Shown in pieces: positions 43,023 to 53,668 of a stretch of 64,000 nucleotides of DNA; the stretch's first letter is position 1, and each line of letters begins with the position of its first letter. The notes under the pieces were generated by a model. It searched no databases and was not told the DNA's origin. It saw only the letters and a program-made list of their open reading frames with translations. The position numbers were made by a program, and so were the translations under genes. Source of the DNA: Oscheius sp. JU75 (lineage: Eukaryota > Nematoda > Chromadorea > Rhabditida > Rhabditidae); the NCBI GenBank assembly GCA_037178855.1, contig JASJZC010000006.1, forward strand, positions 2,418,001 through 2,482,000, written 5' to 3'.

Positions 43023-44361
43023 CTAGGGGTAGGGAGTGTAGGCGGCATTTGCAAATCCAACACGTGTGTTGACCAAGTCGAAGACGGTGTAGAAGCGACT
43101 GACGAAGAGGTTTCCAAGTACCCAGGGTCCATACGAAGCTGGCATGTCGACTCCGAGGATTCCCGAGACACAAATCTTTTGTCCGTTCTGATTAGTCTGA
43201 ACAATGTAGTCGGCACCCTTCAGAACAAAGTCCGTTCCAGAAATCCTCACAGCAATGTCGGTCAGCTGACTGATCTTGTTGCAGTCAACTTGGTACTCTT
43301 CGCCACCGATTGCGATGGAGGCGATCAGGTTTTGAAGCTGAAATGGAAAGATCTTTAGTTGATAAGGTTATAACCATGGCGACTTGATCAGTAGGTCCAG
43401 ACATGAAGTAGCTTCCAGTATCAACGGTAGCGTTGATCGAGTCAGCTATGTGGGTTGATCCTACGGCAATGGAGTCGACAGGAATGCGCCAGTTCTTTCC
43501 ATTGATCCTTGCGTAGCTGATTGGCCCCTAAACATCTAGTCCTCCCAATCAAATAGATAGCTCACATAGAAGCGCATGCTTTCCGTGTCGCAGATATGCA
43601 GTTCTCCACGTTTGTAGACGTTATCCTGACTGCGATCCATCCACAGGGCAAACATCGGATGGGGACAGCTATCCAAGGCAAAGATCTGCTTCATCGGTTG
43701 GGGCTTGGGAACCTGAATAGAGTCGTAGTTGAGGCCCAGAACACCATCATAGTTAAGTCCATTATTAACGGGATCAGACAGAGCTCCGACGAAAGGCTGC
43801 CACTGATCAGCACAAGAAAAGCTGCTGCTGATTTGGCTGAACTGGAAAGAGCTCGATTTCAATAAAAGAGATAGAGAGACAAAAAGACAGATAGATAGAG
43901 AGACAGAGAGATAGACAACTTACGCAGAATATGCCAGTGTATACCGCCCCCGACATGGAGTATCCGTTGTAGTTTATGGTGAACGTGGTATCGTTGTACT
44001 TCTTGTAAAATCCAGCAGTAACCCAGTCGTACTGGTTCTGGGCAGAGCAGGCTCTTCTGGAGTTTCTGCAGTTGGCGTCGAATACCCAGAAGTAGGAGTA
44101 GCTGGTGTCCAGGAAGAGCTTGAATGTACAAGCATTGTAGACCCCAATCATTGCATCATAGTAGAAGTTGCCACCCTCGTACTCTGTCAAAGGTCGGCGG
44201 AACAGTTCAGTAGAGTCACCATATCTCTGGCTCAGACGAGCGATATTTGCAGCGACGTTGATCTTCCCATCCTTGAACTCACTCATACCTACTGGCAAGC
44301 TAAAACCTCGAATATTGATTGCGTATGAGATCTTACTTGAGAAGCAGCTTAGCCGGAGGAG
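43023..44361 (-). CDS. Pepsin-family (A1) aspartic peptidase, 5' end unresolved
   Basis: Exons: 44337-44361 (probable), 43924-44299, 43566-43841, 43375-43527, 43023-43337, in frame with 37-80 base introns. Bilobal pepsin fold marks: first active site KLFLDTSYSYFWV (Asp-Thr-Ser rather than the usual Asp-Thr-Gly), flap region NGYSMSGAVYTG, GVLGLNYD, FALWMDR, and second active site ATVDTGSYFMSGP (Asp-Thr-Gly). The C terminus is WVLGNLFVSRFYTVFDLVNTRVGFA. The last matches the conserved end of the family. The N-terminal signal/propeptide exon is not found; a LINE fragment lies just upstream. The DTS in the first lobe may lower activity. Confidence 0.85.
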
Positions 44362-44475
44362 CTGCAGGAGTCAGGAACAGTTATCGGAACATGTTGGGTG
44401 TGAAGAGCAACCCAGCTTCTCCTCCTTTTGTCTTTTCTAATATCTGGGAGTTTGACGGTTTCTTCGAGTCATTCA

Positions 44476-44870
44476 TTAGTTCGTCTGTCGGAGGAGAGTT
44501 ACTCCAATCATTCTTCTCATCATCTTTCGTTGTGCTGTCTTCAACTTCGTACGATCCTTTTCTCGGTGTCTCCAGGTTTCTGATGCGTACAGTAGAAATG
44601 GTTCGACACACATCTTGTATAATCTTCTCTTTTGTTTAAGATGAATTTTTCGGTTGGTGAAGAGGTCGTAGTATTTGTTGAACGCAAACCAATTGACTTC
44701 AAGAGATGCGTTCCTGTCTGAGACTCTGACTTCTAGATAGATGCAGTTCTGGCAGTACGGAACAGGCTGGCCATTGACTGAGATCGGTGTGTGATTGCGT
44801 TTCTGGAGCTCCAATATCTCATTTTCTTCACGTCTTTGAAGTCGGTTCGTAATCCAACTTTTTTTGCAAA
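44476..44870 (-). mobile_element. RTE-like LINE fragment (3' end of reverse transcriptase)
   Basis: The minus-strand ORF ends with the segment typical of the C-terminal side of RTE/LINE reverse transcriptases: YLEVRVSDRNASLEV, FTNRKIHLKQKRRLYKMCV, LLYASETW and LKTAQRKMMRRMIGVTL. The catalytic YADD part is absent, as expected for a 5'-truncated copy. It lies directly upstream of the aspartic peptidase gene and may have removed its first exon. Confidence 0.8.
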
Positions 44871-44879
44871 GTCATTTTA

Positions 44880-45037
44880 GGCCTTGATAGTCAAATTCAA
44901 GAAGAAACGGGCTATTCTAGGCCTGAGAACGAAATACTAATAGAAGAAGAATTCGAGGAGCTACTTGAGAACGAAGATAAACTAACTGAAGACGATGGTC
45001 CGATATATTTCGATCTAATCAATGAAATTCTCTTCTG
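44880..45037 (+). CDS. Possible acidic terminal exon
   Basis: After a gtcattttag acceptor there is an open frame of about 52 codons rich in Glu and Asp (ENEILIEEEFEELLENEDKL), ending in TGA at about 45037. No upstream partner exon is found and the family is unknown. It may be a leftover gene piece. From 45038 to 45425 I see nothing further. Confidence 0.25.
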
Positions 45038-45425
45038 ACTTGAAATGAGAGTATTTTTGTTCAAAACGGTGGATATCCAGTCTTTTTCCGAAGAGAAGAC
45101 GTTGCGTTCTTTTTTTTCAATCCTATCGAAGTTGTTTCTTCGGAAGTAGAGCCTACTGTGCAGGAAGTTGATTGAGTAGTAACAAAATTAAGGTCTTCGC
45201 TACGAATGAATTCTTCTTCAACATGAGAAAACTGATTTAAAAGAAGAAATTATTGAAATTCAAATCAATTTTGAGCTGTTTGAATCAGCACCAAAAAAAG
45301 CCTGCGATTCCTAGTCGTTTGATTGTTTTTTTGTGAACATACTGTAACGCAGTTCTCATAAGTTCCCGAAAAAGGCAACCATACATTTATTATTTCACTA
45401 ACTCTTCAATACTGTAATTTTTCTA

Positions 45426-46261
45426 TCATTTCGTTATATTGTATTTGGACTCTTGTGGGTCTAACCTCACATTTTGCACAGTGTAACCATAAATGGTTTT
45501 AGTCAGTAACAACTCGGAGAGAAGATAAAAGCGTGGAGCTGTCTGATTGAGGAAGAGTTCCATGAAATCTTGCCCAATGATGAGGTCCACACTGTTGGCG
45601 TCAGGTCGAGCTACTTGGGTGTTGAGTTGAAGCTTCTGTTCCAATATGAACCGATAGTCATTGGCTCGAAATTTTGCCTGAGCGCAGTGACTTACAAAGA
45701 AAGATCATAATACGGATCAGGATCTCTTGATCTGGTTTTCCAAGACTGAAACCTTGGAAAAGAATTTTTACTAGTTTCGAAGGACACTTTATTGCCTCCA
45801 ACGGCGCTCACTGTGTGAATGTCTCCGTCTGACTGAACCAGTCCATGTTTAACCGTGATGGTGTCTCGGACGTAGGTTCGGGAAACTCCTGTATCAAAGA
45901 ATTCATTCAACAATACGGTTTTGTTCTGAGATTGACTGAAGATGGGAATATGTGCTTGCATCATGACGATCTGAGTGTCTGACTCGACGGATCCGTTAAC
46001 AATTGTTTCAGCAACAGTGACCTGAACATCTAGGAATGTCTTGTCCTCGGTAGAGACCATCACTGTTTGTCCAGAGGAGCGTAAAATCTTATCAGAATTT
46101 GTGCTCGGAAAGTTCTTCTTGGAAACCGACTTGACCGTTGCAAGTGCTGTCACAGAGGCTGCTCTGGGAGTTTCGCAGAGAGCACTATGATGATTGTCCT
46201 GGCATTTCGGACACGGTCCAAGAGCGGCACACTTCTTGCTCTTCATCGAGTAAGAATACAC
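45426..46261 (-). pseudogene. BEL/Pao fragment 3: Gag knuckle and protease
   Basis: Two minus-strand ORFs (46261-45692 and 45644-45426) in different frames. The first has a zinc knuckle CPKCQDNHHSALC and a retroviral-type protease active site LLNEFFDTGVSRTYVRDT. The second has the end of the BEL protease domain (VDLIIGQDFMELF, then YGYTVQN). No reverse transcriptase follows. It is a different, more diverged lineage than elements 1 and 2. Confidence 0.8.
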
Positions 46262-46272
46262 TTCAAAATTCT

Positions 46273-46389
46273 ACAACAAACTGTCGTTAAGGACTTTCTT
46301 CGGCTATGACCGTAAGGACGAGAAATGGAAAAAGAACGTCCGACACTCCCTCAGCACCGACCCAATCCACGAAGTCACACATAACCGTA
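46273..46389 (+). pseudogene. Forkhead-like exon fragment
   Basis: The plus strand reads LRTFFGYDRKDEKWKKNVRH, then SLSTDP, followed by a GTAAGT donor at 46390. WKxxVRHxLST is the recognition-helix signature of forkhead domains (usually W(K/Q)NS(I/V)RHNLS). Only this one exon is seen, next to a BEL fragment. It could be a broken forkhead transcription factor gene or a captured exon. The match is short. Confidence 0.4.
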
Positions 46390-46564
46390 AGTTGCTATCT
46401 TTTTAAGCACTTGATCTGTTCCAGCCTTCTGGGAAATTTGTGTATACGTTCGCTGAACACGGGACGAACCAAATGGACGTCAAAGTTTGAGTGCCTGAAG
46501 ACATGAGAAGAACAGAAAGATATCTTCCTGAGATGAGATGCTCGAGATACCACTTTTCATGAAT

Positions 46565-46781
46565 TTCTCCGGCTCCTCTCTGACAACTTTTTTATAAGCC
46601 TGCTGGCGTTAACAGCAGATTCCACACCGCTGTGATCTTGCAAACGTGCATCATGATCTTCTCTTGTTCTTCTACCCATAGTCATCATAAATTAAGAATA
46701 AACTTCTCCAACATCTGTAGATGTTATGAGAAAAGCTTCACTTATTGTCATCGGCTTGTACAGGGAAGAACTCTCTTGTGG
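46565..46781. repeat. Mosaic repeat E, copy 1 (217 bp, direct)
   Basis: Matches 52471-52687 base for base over 217 positions, apart from a few substitutions and without indels. Directly followed by repeat D. Upstream of the gene at 47495; the partner is downstream of it. Confidence 0.9.
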
Positions 46782-47084
46782 TGTATGTAGTTTGTCGAGG
46801 GGTTGGGCGCCTGTCATACGACCGGGAAGTGGTGTAAAAACCGGCCAGAGAGAAATTCACGCCTCTATAAATACTTTGACCAGTGCCGTTTGATCTTGTC
46901 GACAATTTTTTGCATCAAAAATCTATTCGGGGTAACTTTTTTGACAAGAAAATTAACTTTCCCCATTTTTTACACTCTTTTCATTGTTTAAATGTTTATA
47001 AGAGACGTTTTTGGTACAAAAAACTTGGCCAAAAACTTTTCTTCTTACCGAATTCTATGCTGTTCCTGGTAAAATGCTGCCTAG
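46781..47084. repeat. Mosaic repeat D, copy 1 (304 bp, direct)
   Basis: Apparently identical to 54449-54752 with no indel. It contains a 62-codon ORF (46803-46991) that is repeated along with it and is not otherwise supported as coding. Confidence 0.9.
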
Positions 47085-47090
47085 TGCTTA

Positions 47091-47455
47091 ATTGCTCAAT
47101 AGAGATAGCGATAAGGTGCAGGGTGAGAAAAGCAACAAAAAAAAGCAAAAAAATTATTTTCTTTCTCGTGGATTAGGCCCACAGTGGAACCACGACAATT
47201 AAAAAAGGTATTATTTTATTAAAATTTTTTAAAGAATTTATCAAGTCTTTTTGTAAGCAAACCGATACCGATTCGTCAAGCGTTCCCTCTTTGCGACATT
47301 TTTACCTGAAACACGGCGATTCTTATTAGCCATAAACCGCCAGAACCATTGCCTTCCTTATTTTTTCCACCATATTCTGCTTTCTAAAACATTTTATGGG
47401 CTGTCTACCCGATTTTTCCTATGAATTATCGTACTCTTCCCTCTTTTTAAATGGT
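47091..47455. repeat. Mosaic repeat I, left arm (365 bp, inverted)
   Basis: The reverse complement of this segment is 53669-54033, the same length with virtually no mismatch. It ends 39 bases before the start codon at 47495, so it must contain or flank the promoter of that gene. Its first 100 bases also resemble 51888-52062. Confidence 0.9.
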
Positions 47456-47494
47456 ACATTCTTCTAAAAGGTTTCTAGCTTCTCAAAAGAAGAA

Positions 47495-50400
47495 ATGCCC
47501 GGCTTGGACTGGATTCCCGGCGTCTCTCAGCTCAAATCCACGGTTCAACTGCTGACAGGAGACGTTGATGGAGCTTTAAGGACTCAAGCCAATTTTTGCC
47601 AAGAATGTCCGGTCTTATCACAAGCAGTTTCCCTCGGTCAGGTCGTGGTAGGCGATACAGACGGCGCCTTGGAGACCCAAAAGAAATGCCTGGGCACTTT
47701 GAACAACGTTGCCAATGGCCTTCCAGTTGTTGGCCATGTTAAAGGTTGGCTTGAGGTAACAAAAGAAAACATGTTCAGGCGCAATTCACTACGCTGTTGG
47801 AGATACAGAAGGCGGCCATCATGCCATGAACGCAGCCAGCCGTTCTGCCGTAGTTCTTAGCAGTGGAGCCGGAGCTGCTCTACTTTCTGGAGGTAATTAT
47901 GAACGCACATGTCGCATTAAGACCGACTTTCTGTAAGATTCGAGCAGGCCAGGAATATAGGAAAAAAAGATTGTGCTCAAATTTGGGCAATAGAATCCAA
48001 TAGGGAAGAGAAGTCTTTTCCAAAAGTGGTTTGCGTCCCGCAACGAAAGCATTGCAAAATATTAATTACTCACTTTTAATCTATGAAATTCGATTTCATT
48101 TTTTTTCATTTCTTAACTAAATTTATTGTTCTTAGGCTCAAAAAATAAAAAAAAGGGTTGAAATTGAAAAATAGCGAGATACATATTTACACCTCCTCAT
48201 CTATTTTAAATTGTCCTTGCGTCTCTGTCTGTGTGTGTGTGTGTGTGTGTCTGTCTGAAGCCAATATTGCCAATTTTGTGCTCACACTAATTGTTTGCAA
48301 GTCAAGCCAAATCGAGTCAGTTTGGGCAAGCGCGTCTTTGGGAGGACGTTGCTTCTGTTACGCTACCTCAATTGGAGGGAATGCGGACAGGTTGAAGTGA
48401 GAGAAAAGGGTCACGACAGTTGGACAGAAAGAAGTAGAAATCGAGCAGTTTTGGAAGGATTATTACTAGCATTGAGCCCCAAAGGGCGATAGCATTACTT
48501 GTAATTATTTATTTCTCAAAAACTATCAAAACTAAGCTTCAAACTATTTTTTTAGGTTATTCTTTACACTTTTCTTCGGAAAACAATAAAAAAAACTCAA
48601 AAATTGTATGTCAAAATCAAAAGGAAATTATTTTTCCGAACAAGTGGTAAACGCGCCCCCATCGACTCGTGCACTGTGCAGGAACCGGAAACTGTCAGTG
48701 CCCCTATAAAGAGAGTGTCAAAGGCTCAAAAGCTACAGTAACCCGTAATCAATAAGTAATCAGCAGTTCCGCTCATTTTCTTCTTATAAAACCAGTTTTC
48801 CATTTTTTGTAGATGTTTCCCTTTATAAACCCCTTTGAAATACAATCACTAAAAAAATACCCTACAGTAATCCAAAAATACAAATTTCAGGTCTCGCCGC
48901 GATTCCTGCTGGCATTGCCGCTGGAGCTGCTTATGATACAGCTGGAACTCTGATCACCGACGAGCCGCAGGGCCTGATAGCAGCGATTGACAGAGCTATC
49001 GATGAGCCGAATGGAGGAAACATCTTCGAGGCGGCTTTCGTGCCAGTTGGCGATGGAATGGGAGGTTATGCTGGAGGAAAACTGGCCACTTCTATCGCTA
49101 CGAAGATCAAGATCAGTAATCTGGAAGCGGCTAGGAGCAGCAAAGCAGCGTTGATTGAAGATTCATGGGGCGGAAATGGAGGAGGTGGAGGCTTGAAGTC
49201 TGGACAAGTTCTGGATCTCGGAAAAGAGATCAACGCCTTGACCAGGCAGATAAACCTGCTGAAACATGGAACGGCTCAGTATTGGTTCGATCCGAAAAGT
49301 GGAGATGTTTTTACTACCAAGCCACCAAGCGGAGCCGTTGCTGTTCCCGGATATATCAGTGAGAAAGACGAGCAGAAGATTAAGGACATGATTAAGACGA
49401 TGTATAACTCGTGAGCTTTCTTTTTTTGGAGCAAAAAAAAACAAGAAAATGTCTGTTTTAAAGGGGCTATCAGGGTCTTAACGCCAAAAATACTAAAAAT
49501 TAAAGGAAACACTCATAAAAATGGATTCATGAACTGGTTTCCCTTTTCTTTTTGCAAAAAAAGAAACATCTAGAAAGCCTTGAGCAACGTTTTTGTGGGA
49601 TAAAAATGAATTGAATTGCTGGTTTTGGCAGGGTTACTGTTCCTTTTTAGGTCCTTACCATTTTTTAAATTTTTTAAGACTTATACAGCAGAGCCGGGCG
49701 GAATCCAATTCCATTAAGTTCCCATTCCATTTTTCCATTGATTTTGGACGCTCCAATTCCAAAAAATTTGAGAATTACTCCATATTCCCTCCAAATTTGG
49801 AGGTCATTTTATAGAATTTTTGGAGTATTAGGATAAATTGAAAAAAATACCAAATTTAGACCATTTTTCCATAATATTGCCCCCGTTACCAAAAGAAGAG
49901 TCTTGTGAAAGCTGGGAAGCCGCCTCAAGCGCAGATTTGGTTAGAAAATTTTTTTTTCAAGCTATTTTATTCCAAATTTTTTGCTCCAATTCCGTTTCAA
50001 TTCCATATTCCATTGAATTTTGGCGTTCCAACTCCATATTCCAATTCCGAAAGATTTTGCCCGCCCTCCAATTCCATTTTCCAATTCCAAATTTTGCCAT
50101 ACAGCCTATTTCCAACGGAAGAGACGGCAAAGGAGAAATTTCAAATTTTTGGTATGCGTTTACTATTAAAAAAAAGTATTTTTTCACTATGATTCCCATA
50201 ATTAAGAGAACTGAAGAGACCGCTAAGCCCGGCTTTCTCGTTGAAAATCCACTAGTCTAGTTTTTCAGAATCGGAACTGAATTATTCGATAAAAAATGAC
50301 CAGAAAATGGGCTTCTTCACTTCCCATTTCTTGAAAAACCGTTCATATTTCTCAAAAATAAAAGAAAACCAAGAGCTTTTTGTTTGTAAATGATCCATTT

Positions 50401-51717
50401 TTAGACAAAGTGATGGAATCTTGTCTGACGATTACGCTGGTCAACAAGTTGCTGGATCTTATGAAACGGATACAGCCAAGAAGACAAAGTGCCAAGCTTA
50501 TAAAGAGCAGAAGACTCAAAGATCTATGACCCAGGCCTATCTGAATGTTCCCGTATTAACGAAGAAGAAGATTGATGAGCTGAAGAGAAAGCAGCATAAC
50601 CCTCAGGATCAGAACAGCAAAATTCTGCTCCAAGCTCTCTCATGGCTCGAAGTTCACATGCCGGACAAGTTCAACTATACGGTAGGGTTTGCCTTTTTAA
50701 AGGAATTGTCAGAGACCTCTCGATATAGCTATTAGGTCCCGACGCGACTGAGAGAATAAGCGTTCCCCCGTTTTTGCCAAAAATTTCGGCTGAAAATCAA
50801 GAGTTTTCACATTTTCTTTCCAAAATCTCGCGAATTTTTCGGTCAAACTCCACCAAAAGTTGGATTCGAGTAGAACATTACACGGGCTGCATGATGATGC
50901 CAATAAATTCAAGTGTCAATGAAAATAAAATGAATCAGATCCAAACAGCTAAACGACCAGCCTAATCCCCGAGCACCGGTCACAGAGTGCCAACTTTATG
51001 AATCAATTTTCATTTTTCTTTTCGGAAAGACAGCTACAATCACTGGGGCAACTTCATTGGAATATGGCTGATTTTTATTGCCAGGTTACGGTAGCTTTTT
51101 AGGTCCCTAACAGTCCATTTAAAGCCCATTTTCAACTTAAAATGGTGACAGACTTTTGAGGTTTTATAGGGAGCAGTCCTGAGAAATGATGCTCGTCAAG
51201 GCCTGCTGCATTCTTTCCTCCGTCACAGCAATCAATGGGCAGATGTGATTCCTAGGCTAAACCAGGACATCCAGAACATTACATCAATCTGTCAGGAGCT
51301 GATTAAAAACATTGGCCGTGCAAACAGCCCGACCGATGCTTCCGATCAGCTCGATAAATTTATTGCACAAACGCTGAGTGATGATGACCGGGAAGGTGAG
51401 CATTTAAATTGTTTTTAAAAGTTAAGTTTACAGCCCTGTCCGACATCCAGATGAGGATTTATGACTTTCTCAACCGGAACATCATCTACTCTAACTATCT
51501 CGGAGAGGGAATCAACAATGCCGGCAGGATGCAAGTCTTCTTTAAGGTCATCGACAAATGGGGGAATGTAAAAGTCATGGTGGTCTGCGTCTCGGAGCAG
51601 TTGTATCCACCAAATGGAAACTTCGTTGACCCTCGACCTGTCAGAACTATCACTACGATTTACTTCATTACTTTAGAAGAAGCCCTCAAGAAATTGATTG
51701 ATAAGATTTTTCGTTGA
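47495..51717 (+). CDS. GD-x-x-G repeat protein with Gly/Ala-rich hydrophobic core, 6 exons, 556 aa
   Basis: Exons: 47495-47744, 47779-47892, 48891-49410, 50405-50681, 51170-51395, 51434-51717 (1671 bases, one frame). Three internal repeats open the protein: TGDVDGALRTQ (21-31), VGDTDGALETQ (52-62) and VGDTEGGHHAM (90-100), each followed by a Cys- or Gly-containing helix. A Gly/Ala-rich hydrophobic region follows (108-140, SSGAGAALLSGG, AGIAAGAA), then YAGGK, a Gly-run (GGNGGGGG) and a mixed alpha/beta C-terminal half. From memory this resembles an uncharacterised family in invertebrates and some microbes (perhaps DUF4781); function unknown. No signal peptide. AATAAA at 51791-51796. Framed by mosaic repeats. 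Confidence 0.88.
47893..48890 (+). other. Intron 2 of the 47495 gene, with microsatellite and repeat fragment
   Basis: Holds a GT microsatellite (about 48229-48252) and a dispersed repeat end (about 48295-48501) finishing agccccaaagggcgatagcattacttgt. That end is shared with 26236-26262 and is probably related to 17035-17165. An intron of 1 kb is long for this window, consistent with an insertion. Confidence 0.6.
49411..51169 (+). other. Introns 3 and 4 of the 47495 gene
   Basis: Intron 3 (49411-50404) is rich in the word ccaattccaaatttt/ccatattcc (about 49690-50100), an irregular AT-rich short-period repeat. Intron 4 (50682-51169) shows no recognisable element. Exon 4 (50405-50681) lies between them. 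Confidence 0.5.
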
Positions 51718-52470
51718 GGACCGGAACTTTTCGCAAAACAACGTAGGGCCATTTACCTGCTTTATTTTTTTATTATAGATTGAAGTGGCGAATAAACAAT
51801 TGTAAGCCTAGAACAGGCTTCAAGCAATCTTTTTCTTCCATTATGAGATTAAAATCGCGCGCGAAAGTTCGACTAAATTTCGCTCAATAGAGATAGCGAT
51901 AAGGCGGCCTAAGTCTTTTCATTGACGATTATACGGCGCCTCAAAACTGCTGATAAAATGGCATGAAGAGGTCACAAAATCTATGAGAGCAGGGTGAGAA
52001 AAGCAACAAAAAAGCAAAAAAAACTTGTTTTCTTTCTCGTGGATTAGGCCCACAGAGGAATCACGTTTGAGTTCAGGGGAAGGAAAAATGTTGTACTAGA
52101 AGGGACACCATAGCTCCGTACCAGGCTTTCCCTGGGGTTGAGGACCGGCTCGAAAACTACCTGTGAGGAATACTCTTGAGGAAAAGAAATAAAATTTTAG
52201 AATGGGAGTGGCGCGTGTATCCCGACTCTTGGTGGATGTCTACACGCTGGGTTTGGAGAGTGCAGTTGTGGGCATTATCATCAACTAGGAATAAAAACGG
52301 TTGATTTGATAAGAAGCCAGGCCACACGTATCGAGGAGAGGAATTGTAACTGCGTTGACAATACTTTTGCTGGGAGCGAAGCAATAGTATTGAGTATTGA
52401 GGAAGAGACTGGGAGGGCGTCTAAAGTGATTTATAAAAGTAATCATGGAGGCAAGAAAACCCTAATCCCA
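51718..52470. repeat. 3' flank of the 47495 gene with a copy of the foldback-type repeat
   Basis: After the poly(A) signal (51791-51796), bases about 51836-52062 match, in inverted orientation, about 53935-54180, and share their gggtgagaaaagcaacaaaa and ttctcgtggattaggcccac words with repeat I near 47118. The copy at 53935 carries an extra 30 bases ending in ttgagcaatgctg. The remainder (52063-52470) has no supported ORF. Confidence 0.6.
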
Positions 52471-52687
52471 TTCTCCGGCTCCTCTCTGACAACTTTTTTA
52501 TAAGCCTGCTGGCGTTAACAGCAGATTCCACACCGCTGTGATCTTGCAAACGTGCATCATGATCTTCTCTTGTTCTTCTACCCATAGTCATCATAAATTA
52601 AGAATAAACTTCTCCAACAGCTGTAGATGTTATGAGAAAAGCTCCACTTATTGTCATCGGCTTGTACAGCGAAGAATTCTCTTGTGG
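52471..52687. repeat. Mosaic repeat E, copy 2
   Basis: Direct copy of 46565-46781. Here it is followed by unrelated sequence rather than by repeat D, so E and D moved or were duplicated separately. Confidence 0.9.
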
Positions 52688-52976
52688 CTGGTGAAAACGT
52701 TCAAACTTCTTTCTCTTTCTTGACAGGATTGGCAGGCTTCTCGAGCAAATCATAATGAAGAAAGGGTACCCCATCTGTTACTATTCTTTTTTATCCTTGA
52801 TAATCTTCAAAAGAGGAAGCCCCAGGTTAATGCCATTCGCGGAGGAACAGCCGAAAACCTGTCTTGAGGAGTTTCTCGAGTCCCAAGGAGCTGATTTTTC
52901 TTGTCTGTTGACGGAAATGTGCTGCTCTAGGTTAAATGTGACAGAGAATAACGCAATTTATTGTGGCTGACATGAT

Positions 52977-53210
52977 TCAATGAACAGTATCTTTTGTAAA
53001 ATGCTCAGATTTCGAGATTTCTATGTGTGCGTCTTCAACAGTTGTCTGACCAGGCTGTTGGTTTTTAAAGTACTCCAGTCGTTCCAGCTTCTGTTCCAGT
53101 GTCTTGAAGTTACCATCAACTTCTCCCTCTTCGTAGAGATCATCCGCTATTGCTTCATCATCTCCTTTCAGTGTGATAGGCGCTGGTCGTGAGATATTCG
53201 TCGACGACAT
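52977..53210 (-). CDS. Possible small acidic protein, 77 aa
   Basis: Minus-strand ORF from ATG 53210. Hydrophilic and acidic, with a predicted helix (FKTLEQKLERLEYF). No signal peptide or known motif. It has no introns and lies between repeat copies, so it could be a short gene, a Gag N-terminal fragment or chance. Confidence 0.35.
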   Translation of the reverse strand: MSSTNISRPAPITLKGDDEAIADDLYEEGEVDGNFKTLEQKLERLEYFKNQQPGQTTVEDAHIEISKSEHFTKDTVH

Positions 53211-53261
53211 GGAGATTTTTCGAATTTTTTGGAATAATTTGACGTAGAATTGCTGAAAATA

Positions 53262-53592
53262 TTGGAAATTATGATGTGAAAAATTGGACTACAAAATTCG
53301 TCCACCTTCCCTTTTTGCCCTCCTTTTGTCAACTCCTAACCGCCTTCCGCTTTTTGTGGTCCACTTTTCACATCATAATTGTCCTCATTTTGTGATGGAG
53401 CTTTAAGAACTCAAGTCAACTTTTGCTTTTTCAAAAATTCTTTCTGCATGTTACATCCTCCTAATTCACCAAGTTTCAATTAAATCCATCGAGAGGCGGA
53501 CTTTTTCGACTTTCGACCAAATCTTCTGTAATGGGTACCATTCAATAGAGAATCTTGTGGCGAATAACATGCAGAAAGCATTTTTGAAAAAA
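53262..53592. mobile_element. Nested hairpin repeats carrying a fragment of exon 1 of the 47495 gene
   Basis: Inverted repeat 53262-53290 / 53359-53388 (attatgatgtgaaaa and complement). Directly after it, 53392-53425 (gtgatggagctttaagaact...) matches 47566-47599 of exon 1 of the 556-aa gene with a few changes. A second inverted pair follows (53427-53455 / 53565-53592, tttctgcatg and complement). So a piece of coding sequence lies between hairpin arms. Confidence 0.55.
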
Positions 53593-53668
53593 AACCAATG
53601 CCATCGCGCGATACGCGAGTTTTAAATTTTAAAACTAAATCCTGAGGGGGTAGGTAAACCTAACCACC

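Noticed and set aside
46803-46991. 62-codon ORF present in two identical copies (also 54471-54659)
   Set aside because: It is identical only because repeat D is duplicated; there is no motif, and it continues poorly into the second frame.
48229-48252. Possible regulatory GT tract
   Set aside because: A plain dinucleotide microsatellite inside an intron; no further evidence.
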